Virus record (IMG/VR): IMGVR_UViG_3300050014_000683
Span: 1-22,100 of that record
Strand: one strand, 5' to 3'
DNA: 22,100 nucleotides
Source of the DNA: a virus
Positions 7,340-12,883 of this stretch are shown one piece after another. The position numbers and the translations under genes were made by a program. Every line of letters begins with the position of its first letter. The first letter of the stretch is position 1. Under the pieces are notes generated by a model. That model did no database searches and had not been told where the DNA came from. It saw only the letters and a program-made list of their open reading frames with translations.

Positions 7340-8042
7340 TTAATCTTGTTCTAACAACTTATCATACATATCCAAATTGTCATCAACTGGAACATCTTCA
7401 GTTGGTTGAGTTTTAGCTTCCTTTTTTGCAGTAGCTTTTGGCTTTCTAACTGGTTCGTCCCAAGGTGGTGTAGACTCAGAAGTTTCCTTTGTTGCCTTAG
7501 ATTTCTTCTGAACCGGTTCTACAGACTTTGGTTTATCAGTTTCAGGAAAAAGTTCATCAGCTTTCTTTTGGACTTTACCTTTTACTCCACTTACCACATC
7601 ATTAAATTTCTTTTCTAAATCCTCATATGATTTAAAGCGAGTTTCTTCTACAAATGGCTGAAGTTTGTACAACTGTTTATAGAGTTTTTCGATTTCGGAA
7701 TCATCACCTTTAAATAATGGAGATTGGACTCTAAATTTGCTATCATCGTAATTACGATAACCCTTGACTTTAGCAATTTCTAAATTGAAATCAGCACCAT
7801 CCCAGAAATCGAATACATTGATAGCGGGATCATCCTCTTGTTTTGGTCTTAAAGCTGATTTAATTTTCTCAAAAATCTTTTGGCCAAATTGATAAAGAAA
7901 TACTTTTCCTTCATTTTCAGGTACATCCTTATCTTTTAATACCAAAATATTGGAAATATAAACAAGCTTACGTTTACGCTTGCTGACAATATCCTTATTA
8001 TCTTGAATGTCGGTTTTCCATAGAACCGTGTTTGCTTTACAA
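7340..8042 (-). CDS. 32: Single-stranded DNA-binding protein gp32, exon 2
   Basis: Second exon, read from 8042. It begins with the last base of a Val codon, then the zinc ligand Cys, and continues as KANTVLWKTDIQDNKDIV, KRKRKLVYISNILVLKD and [20 protein letters not shown]. This matches the T4 gp32 core ([26 protein letters not shown]). FDFWDGADFNLEI and KGYRNYDDSKF follow. The C-terminal 70 residues are Lys/Pro/Glu-rich and end in an acidic tail (VDDNLDMYDKLLEQD), which in T4 gp32 contacts replication partners. Joined to exon 1 it gives 326 residues against 301 in T4. The ATG at 7945 lies inside the conserved core and is not a real start. Confidence 0.9.
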
Positions 8043-8451
8043 CTCTAATGTTGCGATTAAACCGTTTCCGTTTAATCTCTCATACTTTAATATGAGGACT
8101 GACTATATCACCATCCTAATTCTAGGATGCTCTGCGTTTCGAGAATACTATTCTTTACTGGCCTAGGGCCATAGTCGATGAACCTTCCTCTATTTTAGAG
8201 GCTTGGCTGCTGATTAACCAATCTAAATAATTTTTAAAACCATCAAGTACGTTTTTACAAACCTTGTCTGAATAAGTTCTTCCAAACTTAACAAACACAA
8301 AATTATATCCAGAACTTTTTGTAGCTTGTTCCTTTAATTAGTAGTTATAACACTAACATTAATTTTCCTTTGTGGTAATTTAGCTCTAAGGTTTTTCCAG
8401 CAATTAACAGAGTTTTCTAAAGGAATTACTTCCTTAAGCCGCTAGTAAATA
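8043..8451 (-). ncRNA. Self-splicing group I intron (IA-like) in gene 32
   Basis: 409 nt with every core element. P1 pairs exon CCGU with internal guide GCGG, with U-G at the 5' splice site. P2 is AAGGAA/TTCCTT and P3 is CTCTG/CAGAG. P: AATTGCTGGAAA (8405-8394). Q: AATCAGCAGCCAAG (8215-8202). R: GTTCATCGACTA (8183-8172). S: GATATAGTC (8109-8101). P4 (GCTG/CAGC) and P7 (GACTA/TAGTC) form. There are hairpins for P6, P7.1 (TGGCC/GGCCA), P8 (CATCCTA/TAGGATG) and P9 (CTCATA/TATGAG). The intron ends in G (8043). Splicing joins the CCCCGT end of exon 1 to TTGTAAAGC and restores the gp32 reading frame. About 170 nt fill the P5 loop. Confidence 0.93.
8155..8441 (-). pseudogene. Decayed open reading frame inside the intron
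   Basis: In frame with exon 1, just after the intron stop TAG, 35 sense codons (8441-8337) read as plausible protein (RLKEVIPLENSVNCWKNLRA, then KLPQRKINVSVITTN) before TAA. The -1 frame then continues for 60 codons (8337-8158), including SGYNFVFVKFGRTYSDK and NVLDGFKNYLDWL. A single-base change would join them. It may be the remnant of an intron-encoded protein, but no LAGLIDADG, GIY-YIG or HNH motif remains. Parts overlap the catalytic core, so coding may be coincidental there. Confidence 0.35.
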
Positions 8452-8729
8452 ACGGGGCAATCTCGGCCTAATGTGGTGGGGCATAATTCGATAAAATAAC
8501 TTCCATCAATATCAAAATTATGTTCGTGATATGAAACCCAAGGTAATTCTTCACCATCACATGCTGGTAAGAATCTAATTCTATTAGAACCGTTTCCGGC
8601 CTTATCTACTTGTGGCTTCCAGAAACGTGAATCTTTATAAGACTTTCGGGTTCCTTCTGCAATTTCTTCTACTTTTTTATTTATTTTTGTTAAGTCTGGT
8701 CTTGTTTTTTTATAGGATGCGAATGGCAC
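8452..8729 (-). CDS. 32: Single-stranded DNA-binding protein gp32, exon 1
   Basis: First exon, 278 nt, from a GTG start (read as PFASYKKTRPDLTKIN) to the second base of Val93. It holds the OB-fold start (RFWKPQVDKAGNGSNRIRFL) and the zinc-binding ligands H70, C83 and C91. The fourth ligand, C94, is the second codon of exon 2. H70-x12-C83 has the same spacing as T4 H64-C77. gp32 coats single-stranded DNA at the fork and binds the gp59 loader and polymerase. AAGGAAAA lies about 11 bases before the GTG. Without splicing, translation would stop at TAG 8442-8444 after 95 residues, cutting the zinc motif. Confidence 0.9.
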
Positions 8730-8804
8730 TGTATTTTATGTTTTCCTTATTTAGAATATTTATCTTATTTCACAGGAAACTCATAATATAGGTACTGCTA
8801 AGAT

Positions 8805-8840
8805 TATTTATATTATATCAAATTTACTTACTGGTGTCAA
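8805..8840 (-). promoter_or_regulatory. Gene 32 promoters: consensus sigma70-like plus overlapping late TATAAATA
   Basis: TTGACA (8840-8835), a 17-base spacer and TATAAT (8817-8812) make a perfect consensus promoter. TATAAATA (8812-8805), the T4 late consensus, begins at the last base of the -10. It lies at the 3' end of the preceding small gene, leaving a leader of about 75 bases before the GTG. Early and late expression would both suit a gp32 gene. Confidence 0.8.
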
Positions 8841-9021
8841 GTGAATTTTGATATTTTAATTTTGATATTTCGTTATATGCTTTTTTTAATTCTTGTTTTA
8901 ATCCAGCAATTTCAATTTCCAAACAGCCTCTATGAGCTATTTCATCATTGGCTTTTTGGATTGCTAGGTTTGCTTTCTCACAAACCGCGTTATAGTTTTG
9001 GATAAGATCCTCATGTAGCAT
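8824..9021 (-). CDS. Small coiled-coil protein between genes 59 and 32
   Basis: 65 residues, almost entirely helical and charged, with heptad-like spacing (IEIAGLKQELKKAYNEISKL). The start ATG overlaps the last 11 bases of gene 59, and the gene 32 promoter begins inside its last codons. In T4, gene 59 lies directly before gene 32, so this is an extra gene at that junction. Function not recognised. Confidence 0.6.
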   Translation of the reverse strand: MLHEDLIQNYNAVCEKANLAIQKANDEIAHRGCLEIEIAGLKQELKKAYNEISKLKYQNSLDTSK

Positions 9022-9631
9022 GTTGATATTCCGTTTCTAATATATTTCTAAGAAGAGATTTACATTTTCCTCTATCAATATTTATGAACGGTGAGTATTT
9101 GGAAACCTTCAACCAAAATGTATTCCAGATAATATCATCCAAATGTTTATTGAAATATGGACTGAAATTTAATATGGAATCAAAGATGATAAATGTTTCT
9201 AAACTTATGACTTTTTGTAAAGCCATCTTTACAATAATTGGATGGTCTGAATTGTTTATTCGGAAAATGTCATTGAATTTATATTCCTTGGATAGCATCC
9301 AAGATAACATTTCATGGCACTCTTCTGAAAAGAAATAGGAGAGACTTTCAATTTTCTTTTGCCACTGGCTATAAATGTCTTCTGCGGTTTCATCTAAAAA
9401 ATCACCAATCCAAAGATCTGGATTATCTACAAAATTTGCAACAAACAAATCAATAAGTTTTGCTTTGGAATATTTGTTGCAAATTTTGTAGAAGAAGGAA
9501 CGATCTTCCCGTGACTCAAAAGACGATATGGTTACTTTAGTCTTACCTTTAAACCTAAAGAAATCATATTGTTTTTTGGTAAAATGTGTTTTTACAGCTA
9601 CATAAATTTCATAAGCTTCAAAGGCAGTCAT
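9011..9631 (-). CDS. 59: DNA helicase loader gp59-like
   Basis: 206 residues (T4 gp59: 217). Matches remembered from T4: an N-terminal AYEIYVAVKTHFTKKQYDFF (T4 VYKLYLMIKQHMNGKYDVI), RSFFYKICNKYSKAKLIDLF, VANFVDNPDLWIGDF (T4 ISNLVANQDAWIGDI) and VISLETFIIFDSILNF (T4 IISFETFILLDSFLNI), plus NIDRGKCKSLL near the end. In T4 it loads the gp41 helicase on gp32-coated fork DNA. It precedes gene 32 as in T4, with one small gene between. Its ATG overlaps the preceding stop, so it is in an operon with the genes upstream. Confidence 0.88.
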   Translation of the reverse strand: MTAFEAYEIYVAVKTHFTKKQYDFFRFKGKTKVTISSFESREDRSFFYKICNKYSKAKLIDLFVANFVDNPDLWIGDFLDETAEDIYSQWQKKIESLSYFFSEECHEMLSWMLSKEYKFNDIFRINNSDHPIIVKMALQKVISLETFIIFDSILNFSPYFNKHLDDIIWNTFWLKVSKYSPFINIDRGKCKSLLRNILETEYQHAT

Positions 9632-9828
9632 TATTCATAATCAACCGTATTGAAATCAGGAGAATCAAATTGTAACTTAACTTTTAGGAAATCATCAGGA
9701 ACATAATCTGTAGTGATTTCTAGGTCTAAAAGCTTATAGTTTTCTCCTAAATTATATGTAAACTCTACCAAATAATGTTGGAGTTCATCAATTTCTTCCG
9801 AGGTTTCTGTTTCAAATTTAATAATCAT
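9631..9828 (-). CDS. Small acidic protein, paralogue of the upstream gene
   Basis: 65 residues. It starts MIIKFETETSEEIDELQHYL and resembles the 65-residue product directly upstream (MIIK, acidic EEIDE near residues 10-15, a DLEITTDY segment and a KVKLQFD strand). The two genes are probably a tandem duplication. No motif is recognised. The stop shares a base with the gene 59 start, and AAGGATATTTTT before the ATG supplies a binding site. Confidence 0.65.
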   Translation of the reverse strand: MIIKFETETSEEIDELQHYLVEFTYNLGENYKLLDLEITTDYVPDDFLKVKLQFDSPDFNTVDYE

Positions 9829-9839
9829 AAAAATATCCT

Positions 9840-10037
9840 TTAAATTATAACATCAAATGCATTTGTGTTATCAAGTTCCAAAGTAATATATAAATACTTT
9901 CCTTCATCATAATCAGTATTTACAGTTTTAATCCTAGAACAAGGTAACAATTTACCGATTGCATGTGTAATTACAGCAATTACTTGAGGAACTTCATCAA
10001 TTTCTTCTTCAATTTGTGTATCTATCTTAATAATCAT
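9840..10037 (-). CDS. Small acidic protein, paralogue of the downstream gene
   Basis: 65 residues, MIIKIDTQIEEEIDEVPQVI at the start, alignable end to end with the next gene (same length, EEIDE, NTDYDEGKYLYITLELD against TTDYVPDDFLKVKLQFD). The ATG overlaps the end of gene 33 by 4 bases. Function unknown. The pair sits between genes 33 and 59, which are adjacent in T4. Confidence 0.65.
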   Translation of the reverse strand: MIIKIDTQIEEEIDEVPQVIAVITHAIGKLLPCSRIKTVNTDYDEGKYLYITLELDNTNAFDVII

Positions 10038-10279
10038 AATCTATATTTCCTTTCTGTTGCTGCTACTTCAATTTTATCCTTCATTGTCGGTGAAATTAAT
10101 TTTTTGATATCATTATAATCAATTTCAAATCTTTCACATAATTGGGTTGCCGCTTCCAAATAATCAACCTTTTGTTCTTTTACCAGTTTTTCAATTTCTA
10201 ATGAGAACTTGGAAGCGGTCATATCATATAAAGGATGGTCGATGAATAAACGATAAAAATCTTTTTCTACCTTTTTCAT
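10034..10279 (-). CDS. 33: Late promoter transcription co-activator gp33-like
   Basis: 81 residues (T4 gp33: 112). The core SLEIEKLVKEQKVDYLEAAT (about residues 26-45), followed by an IDYNDIKKLISPTMKDKIE segment, matches T4 gp33 EKMVEEFGMSYLEATTAF and FIPSGIIEKIQ. T4 gp33 links RNA polymerase to the sliding clamp and enables late transcription with gp55. The C-terminal hydrophobic clamp-binding tail of T4 gp33 (LDFLL) is not evident here, where the protein ends ATERKYRL. The position upstream of gene 59 matches the T4 order 33-59-32. Confidence 0.75.
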   Translation of the reverse strand: MKKVEKDFYRLFIDHPLYDMTASKFSLEIEKLVKEQKVDYLEAATQLCERFEIDYNDIKKLISPTMKDKIEVAATERKYRL

Positions 10280-10281
10280 TT

Positions 10282-10674
10282 TTATCCCCAGGATCTATGC
10301 GCTTCTTCTACTGTTTCCACACCATCATATTCATCAATAATAAAGTCAACACCATCTGGTATTTCAACAATTTTTAAATTGGAAAATGGTGTATTAGCTT
10401 TATCTCCTAATAATTGAACCACCTTAATTAGAATAGGACAGGCACGTTCCTTATCGTAATCGTAGTGGTGAGATTGAATTACTTTTTTATTTCGGTAAGC
10501 AACACCATATATTCTAGAATGTTCTTGCCTGTTCGTTTCATTATCATCTTTTCCAAAATACTCATTGGCAGGCATTTCTGAGGTATGAGGACAACCAAGT
10601 TTTAGTAGTTTCTCTTGTGCTTTGATACTTAAACTAAAACCACCATAACATTTGTTTATTACAATCTTTTGCAT
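10282..10674 (-). CDS. Conserved phage protein of unknown function
   Basis: 130 residues, beginning MQKIVINKCYGGFSLS and ending with KIVEIPDGVDFIIDEYDG and EEAHRSWG. These end motifs are familiar from uncharacterised proteins of many phages, where a residue-numbering or regulatory role has never been shown to my knowledge. The middle has HSRIYGVAYRNKKVIQS and a run ending CPILIKVVQLLGDKA. It starts an operon with gene 33 (2-bp gap) and has its own promoter at 10703-10731. Confidence 0.65.
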   Translation of the reverse strand: MQKIVINKCYGGFSLSIKAQEKLLKLGCPHTSEMPANEYFGKDDNETNRQEHSRIYGVAYRNKKVIQSHHYDYDKERACPILIKVVQLLGDKANTPFSNLKIVEIPDGVDFIIDEYDGVETVEEAHRSWG

Positions 10675-10702
10675 ATATTTTCATTTCTCTTATTCATATA
10701 AC

Positions 10703-10731
10703 ATTATAGCACAAATAAACTACAATGTAAA
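10703..10731 (-). promoter_or_regulatory. Sigma70-like promoter for the 10282-10674 gene
   Basis: TTTACA (10731-10726), a 17-base spacer, and TATAAT (10708-10703). The predicted start is about 22 bases before the ATG at 10674. It overlaps the last codons of the cell-wall hydrolase gene and would drive the block from that gene through genes 33 and 59. Confidence 0.65.
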
Positions 10732-11175
10732 GAAAATATGATCTTGAATTCTCACCGTTCTTTTGTATTTCCATTCAGGATTCACGAACCGAGAATGGAA
10801 AAATAATGCATTTCCGGTGTTATCTTTGTAATACGAAGGATTCAGATACATTGAAGTTGCTAAGTTTACTACCTTATTGTATGTTTCCTTATACAGGATT
10901 TTAGTCTCTATCCATCTAAATTGACGTTTGCCGGCAATAGTCTGATTGACTACATGACAGACATCCAAGTTATATTTTTTACTTCTATTAAAAATAACGA
11001 ACGCAACAGCCTGTTGACCTTGCAGCCTTTGGTTGCCAGATTCGTGATAAATGGCAGAGGCTAAACAATTAATTTGTTCAATTCCTATACTTTGTTTTGG
11101 TAATGAAGGAGCTAAACAAATGGTAATATTTAGACAGAGTAGAGAAACTAAAATTAATTTCTTTAGTATTCTCAT
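10720..11175 (-). CDS. Secreted cell-wall hydrolase, SleB/CwlJ family
   Basis: 151 residues. A Lys-rich start and a hydrophobic core (LILVSLLCLNITICLA, residues 7-22) make an N-terminal export signal or signal anchor. Then comes the family pattern INCLASAIYHESGNQ (residues 35-49, catalytic Glu45 in YHESGN), QGQQAVAFVIFNRS, DVCHVVNQ, QFRWI and a final WKYKRTVRIQDHIFF. SleB/CwlJ-type enzymes cleave peptidoglycan, and phage members act as endolysins. With an export signal it could reach the periplasm without a holin pore. The gene is alone, downstream of the tmRNA terminator. Confidence 0.8.
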   Translation of the reverse strand: MRILKKLILVSLLCLNITICLAPSLPKQSIGIEQINCLASAIYHESGNQRLQGQQAVAFVIFNRSKKYNLDVCHVVNQTIAGKRQFRWIETKILYKETYNKVVNLATSMYLNPSYYKDNTGNALFFHSRFVNPEWKYKRTVRIQDHIFFTL

Positions 11176-11197
11176 ATTATTATATAGTATTTAAACG

Positions 11198-11236
11198 CCT
11201 CGGAGAATAATAAAGTTGTATCTATTTTCTCCGAGG
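11198..11236 (-). terminator. Terminator of the tmRNA gene
   Basis: A perfect 10-bp stem (CCTCGGAGAA with TTCTCCGAGG, 11236-11227 and 11207-11198 in transcript order) has a 19-base loop. It starts 4 bases after the last tmRNA pseudoknot helix and is followed by CGTTTAAAT. The stem strength fits an intrinsic terminator although the U-tract is short. Confidence 0.7.
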
Positions 11237-11239
11237 AAA

Positions 11240-11555
11240 CGGACAGTTTCACTCTTCAGTATTTGTAATACTGTGTCCTCTTAAGAGATTAAAATTTAAT
11301 TGGTGGTTTTGGGGAACCAGGATAACCACCAACCCGGATGGAGCACTAGGCTGCCATGGCGAAATATTCTTCGTCTTTTTTTGTTTTCTTCTGTTTAGCG
11401 TGAGTAGTTCACGAGTATGTACCCTACCCTGATGTTTGTGGATCAATCCGTTACGCACCCATAATTTAAAACTATTAAGTGAAGTGGTGGATGCGAGGAG
11501 AGTCGAACTCCTGTCTCCTCCAAAATCCAAATAAGGATCAACACATACCATACCG
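11240..11555 (-). ncRNA. ssrA: Circularly permuted two-piece tmRNA
   Basis: In transcript order. The acceptor piece has T-arm AGGAG-TTCGACT-CTCCT, then CGCATCC (11495-11489), A, and encoded CCA (11487-11485). A 24-base spacer follows (11484-11461). The coding piece starts GGGTGCG (11460). GGGTGCG pairs with CGCATCC over 7 bp with G3-U, the alanine identity pair. Tag frame 11399-11346: AKQKKTKKDEEYFAMAA then TAG. Downstream lie a 9-bp stem TTGGTGGTT/AACCACCAA with GGG/CCC crossing, and a clear pseudoknot (CTCTT/AAGAG crossing GGACA/TGTCC, with inner hairpin CAGTATT/AATACTG). tmRNA rescues stalled ribosomes with SmpB and tags products for proteolysis. No SmpB gene is in the window, so host SmpB is presumably used. 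Exact mature ends are uncertain. Confidence 0.93.
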
Positions 11556-11561
11556 TTATGA

Positions 11562-11590
11562 ACAATAAAATTACTTGTCCATTATGTCAA
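11562..11590 (-). promoter_or_regulatory. tmRNA promoter
   Basis: TTGACA (11590-11585), a 17-base spacer and TATTGT (11567-11562, 4 of 6 matches to TATAAT). Transcription would start near 11555, about 60 bases before the T-arm, a suitable length for the acceptor piece of a permuted tmRNA. It follows directly after the phosphoesterase gene. Confidence 0.65.
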
Positions 11591-11610
11591 AGACCATTGC
11601 AAAACATCTT

Positions 11611-12129
11611 TTAATCATGAAAGACCGGAACATCTTTTAATCTATTTATAATTTCATTAACACTATAAGGATAAAAGTTGTTTGTATCTACACCTACATC
11701 CATACTTCTATCCCAATTAGGTAACGCACCATGGCAATGACCGAACAAATGATACGCACCATGTCCTTTATGATTCCAACTCCTTATAGGATAATGGAAT
11801 AACTCAAAGAAATCTTTATCTATCTTAATTGTCTTTCTTTCACCCATCCAAACAATCTTTGGATGTTTCAAGAGTTGTTTTTTATCATGATTACCTAAAA
11901 TCAAATGCACTTGGATATTAGGCATCCTATCAAGCCAATTCTTTACAGGGAATGCAGTATGACAAACATCACCTAAATGATATAAAGTATCTCCTGGCTT
12001 TAATACTTCATTAAACCTCGAAATGATACCTTCATTCATATGCTCATGGTCTTTAAATGGTCTTTTGCTATATTTCAGAATATTGCAATGTCCAAAATGT
12101 GTATCCGCTGTAAACCAAATGTTTGGCAT
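11611..12129 (-). CDS. Calcineurin-like metallophosphoesterase
   Basis: 172 residues with the full metal-binding series in order: WFTADTHFGH (residues 5-14), LYHLGDVCH, HLILGNHDKK, FELFHYPIRSW and YHLFGHCHG. It is the small single-domain phosphoesterase common in phages; the substrate is not predictable (phosphodiester or nucleotide phosphate). It starts 3 bases after the stop of the small gene at 12133, with which it forms an operon. A 14-bp direct repeat (GATTAAAAGATGTT in transcript sense) spans its last codons and lies again just downstream. Confidence 0.85.
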   Translation of the reverse strand: MPNIWFTADTHFGHCNILKYSKRPFKDHEHMNEGIISRFNEVLKPGDTLYHLGDVCHTAFPVKNWLDRMPNIQVHLILGNHDKKQLLKHPKIVWMGERKTIKIDKDFFELFHYPIRSWNHKGHGAYHLFGHCHGALPNWDRSMDVGVDTNNFYPYSVNEIINRLKDVPVFHD

Positions 12130-12132
12130 ATT

Positions 12133-12324
12133 TTAATCTAAATAACCCGCACTAACAATTACATCCAATGCGGCATCGTAATTATTACTTTTTAATAATT
12201 GTTTTGTATAACGTCTTAATTTTCTAACAGTATTTCTCATTTTAGCTTTGCCATATTCGGAATTATGCATTCCGAAATAACAAGAGCGACAACCACATAA
12301 AATTACCGTATTTCTTTTTGCCAT
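12133..12324 (-). CDS. Small Cys/Arg-rich phage protein
   Basis: 63 residues with CGCRSCYFGM (residues 10-19; Cys at 10, 12 and 15) and a basic helix KAKMRNTVRKLRRYTKQLLK (residues 26-45). It resembles short uncharacterised proteins of T4-like phages with a Cys cluster and a basic segment, perhaps nucleic-acid binding. ATAGGAG precedes the ATG by 6 bases. An untranslated leader of about 200 bases with strong structure and a 5-codon reading frame precedes it. Confidence 0.65.
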   Translation of the reverse strand: MAKRNTVILCGCRSCYFGMHNSEYGKAKMRNTVRKLRRYTKQLLKSNNYDAALDVIVSAGYLD

Positions 12325-12338
12325 ATGTTTCTCCTATC

Positions 12339-12356
12339 TTAATAGAATACTGTCAT
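12339..12356 (-). CDS. Possible leader peptide MTVFY
   Basis: A five-codon frame (ATG 12356, TAA 12339) has an ideal binding site AGGAGG 6 bases upstream (12368-12363). It sits between the structured leader and the real start at 12324. It could couple translation to the small gene or regulate it, but so short a frame could be chance. Confidence 0.3.
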   Translation of the reverse strand: MTVFY

Positions 12357-12375
12357 ATAGCACCTCCTATTATAT

Positions 12376-12549
12376 TGGCTGTTTGGTATGGACGTAGCTG
12401 TCCTAAGACCCACCATATTCTACGGCTCTACTGCCGTTGTCCTATCACTTTAGACGACCAAACAAATTCAGTTAAGATAAGGTGTTGCTGCCCTAAAGCC
12501 TTCTTATCATTTCAGTCCCTTGCGATCAGGCTCCACATTACTATTTATG
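12376..12549 (-). ncRNA. Structured untranslated leader with a three-way junction
   Basis: Transcript-sense CATAAATA (12549-12542), a late-type promoter core, is followed by an untranslated stretch rich in pairing. There is a stem GATAAG/CTTATC (12508-12503, 12481-12476). A three-way junction is closed by TGTTTGG/CCAAACA (12464-12458, 12386-12380) with arms ACGGC/GCCGT (12437-12422) and TATGG/CCATA (12417-12387). GGYYTTAGGRCAGC occurs at 12500-12487 and 12410-12397 (GGC..GC against GGT..AC, a compensatory change), and TAGGACAAC at 12444-12436. I recognise no known riboswitch. It may be a cis-regulatory leader of the 12324 gene or a stable small RNA. Confidence 0.45.
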
Positions 12550-12570
12550 TTATTAACCGAATATCCTTCA

Positions 12571-12641
12571 AAATAATGGTTCCAGGTTGTTAATCTGGAT
12601 CTACCTCAGAGACATGAGGGTAACCTACACTTAGTCGAAAC
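12571..12641 (-). other. tRNA-like 71-nt fold, possibly a decayed tRNA
   Basis: Just after tRNA-Pro the transcript can form a 7-bp closing stem (AGTGGTT with AACCATT), with arms CCTCA/TGAGG and TCCAG/CTGGA and total length near 71. It lacks a TTCRA T-loop and a proper D-arm, so it is not a functional tRNA by eye. It may be a degenerate tRNA or a small stable RNA. Confidence 0.25.
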
Positions 12642-12649
12642 CACTAATG

Positions 12650-12724
12650 TCAGGGAAGAAGGATTTGAACCTTCGACTTCTCCGCCCCAAACGGAGCGCT
12701 CTAGCCAAACTGAGCTACTCCCTG
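12650..12724 (-). tRNA. tRNA-Pro (UGG)
   Basis: 75 nt without encoded CCA. Acceptor CAGGGAG/TTCCCTG (7 bp with one G-U, beginning C1-G72 as bacterial proline tRNAs do). D-arm GCTC..GAGC. Anticodon arm CTCCG-TTTGGGG-CGGAG with TGG at 12689-12687. T-arm GAAGG-TTCAAAT-CCTTC. Discriminator A at 12650. It reads CCA codons, which are frequent in this AT-rich genome. Confidence 0.95.
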
Positions 12725-12730
12725 TAACTC

Positions 12731-12877
12731 TTATTTCTCGTAAAATTCTTCAATAATTCCAACTACTTCAGACGCAATCAATATTATCCCAATGTAATAA
12801 AAATGATAAGCCAAAAAACAATAACCAATAAGCCGAATGAAACTTTTAATAAAACTAATTTTCTTATGATCTGACAT
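12731..12877 (-). CDS. Small membrane protein, leaderless candidate
   Basis: 48 residues: MSDHKKISFIKSFIRLIGYC at the start, then a hydrophobic segment FLAYHFYYIGIILIASEVVGI and an acidic end (EEFYEK). One membrane helix with a basic N-terminal side. A consensus promoter (TTGACA-N17-TATACT) ends 6 bases before the ATG, so the mRNA would begin at or near the A of ATG. There is no ribosome binding site, consistent with a leaderless transcript. Function unknown. The tRNA-Pro gene lies 6 bases downstream and may be co-transcribed. Confidence 0.6.
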   Translation of the reverse strand: MSDHKKISFIKSFIRLIGYCFLAYHFYYIGIILIASEVVGIIEEFYEK

Positions 12878-12883
12878 ATTTAA

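Noticed and set aside
7340-8729. Two separate short genes, or a sequencing frameshift, in place of gene 32
   Set aside because: The 409 bases between the halves contain a complete group I intron core, and splicing at U and G restores the frame exactly.
11249-11551. 100-codon minus-strand reading frame
   Set aside because: It covers the permuted tmRNA in another frame; the RNA pairing, CCA end and tag explain the sequence, and the translated product has no protein-like pattern.
12318-12593. 91-codon plus-strand reading frame
   Set aside because: It is antisense to the structured leader, has no binding site and an unlikely composition.
12591-12612. Plus-strand tRNA-Asn from an anticodon-like hairpin with GTT
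   Set aside because: Only the anticodon arm fits. There is no D-arm, no TTC T-loop and no acceptor stem on that strand.
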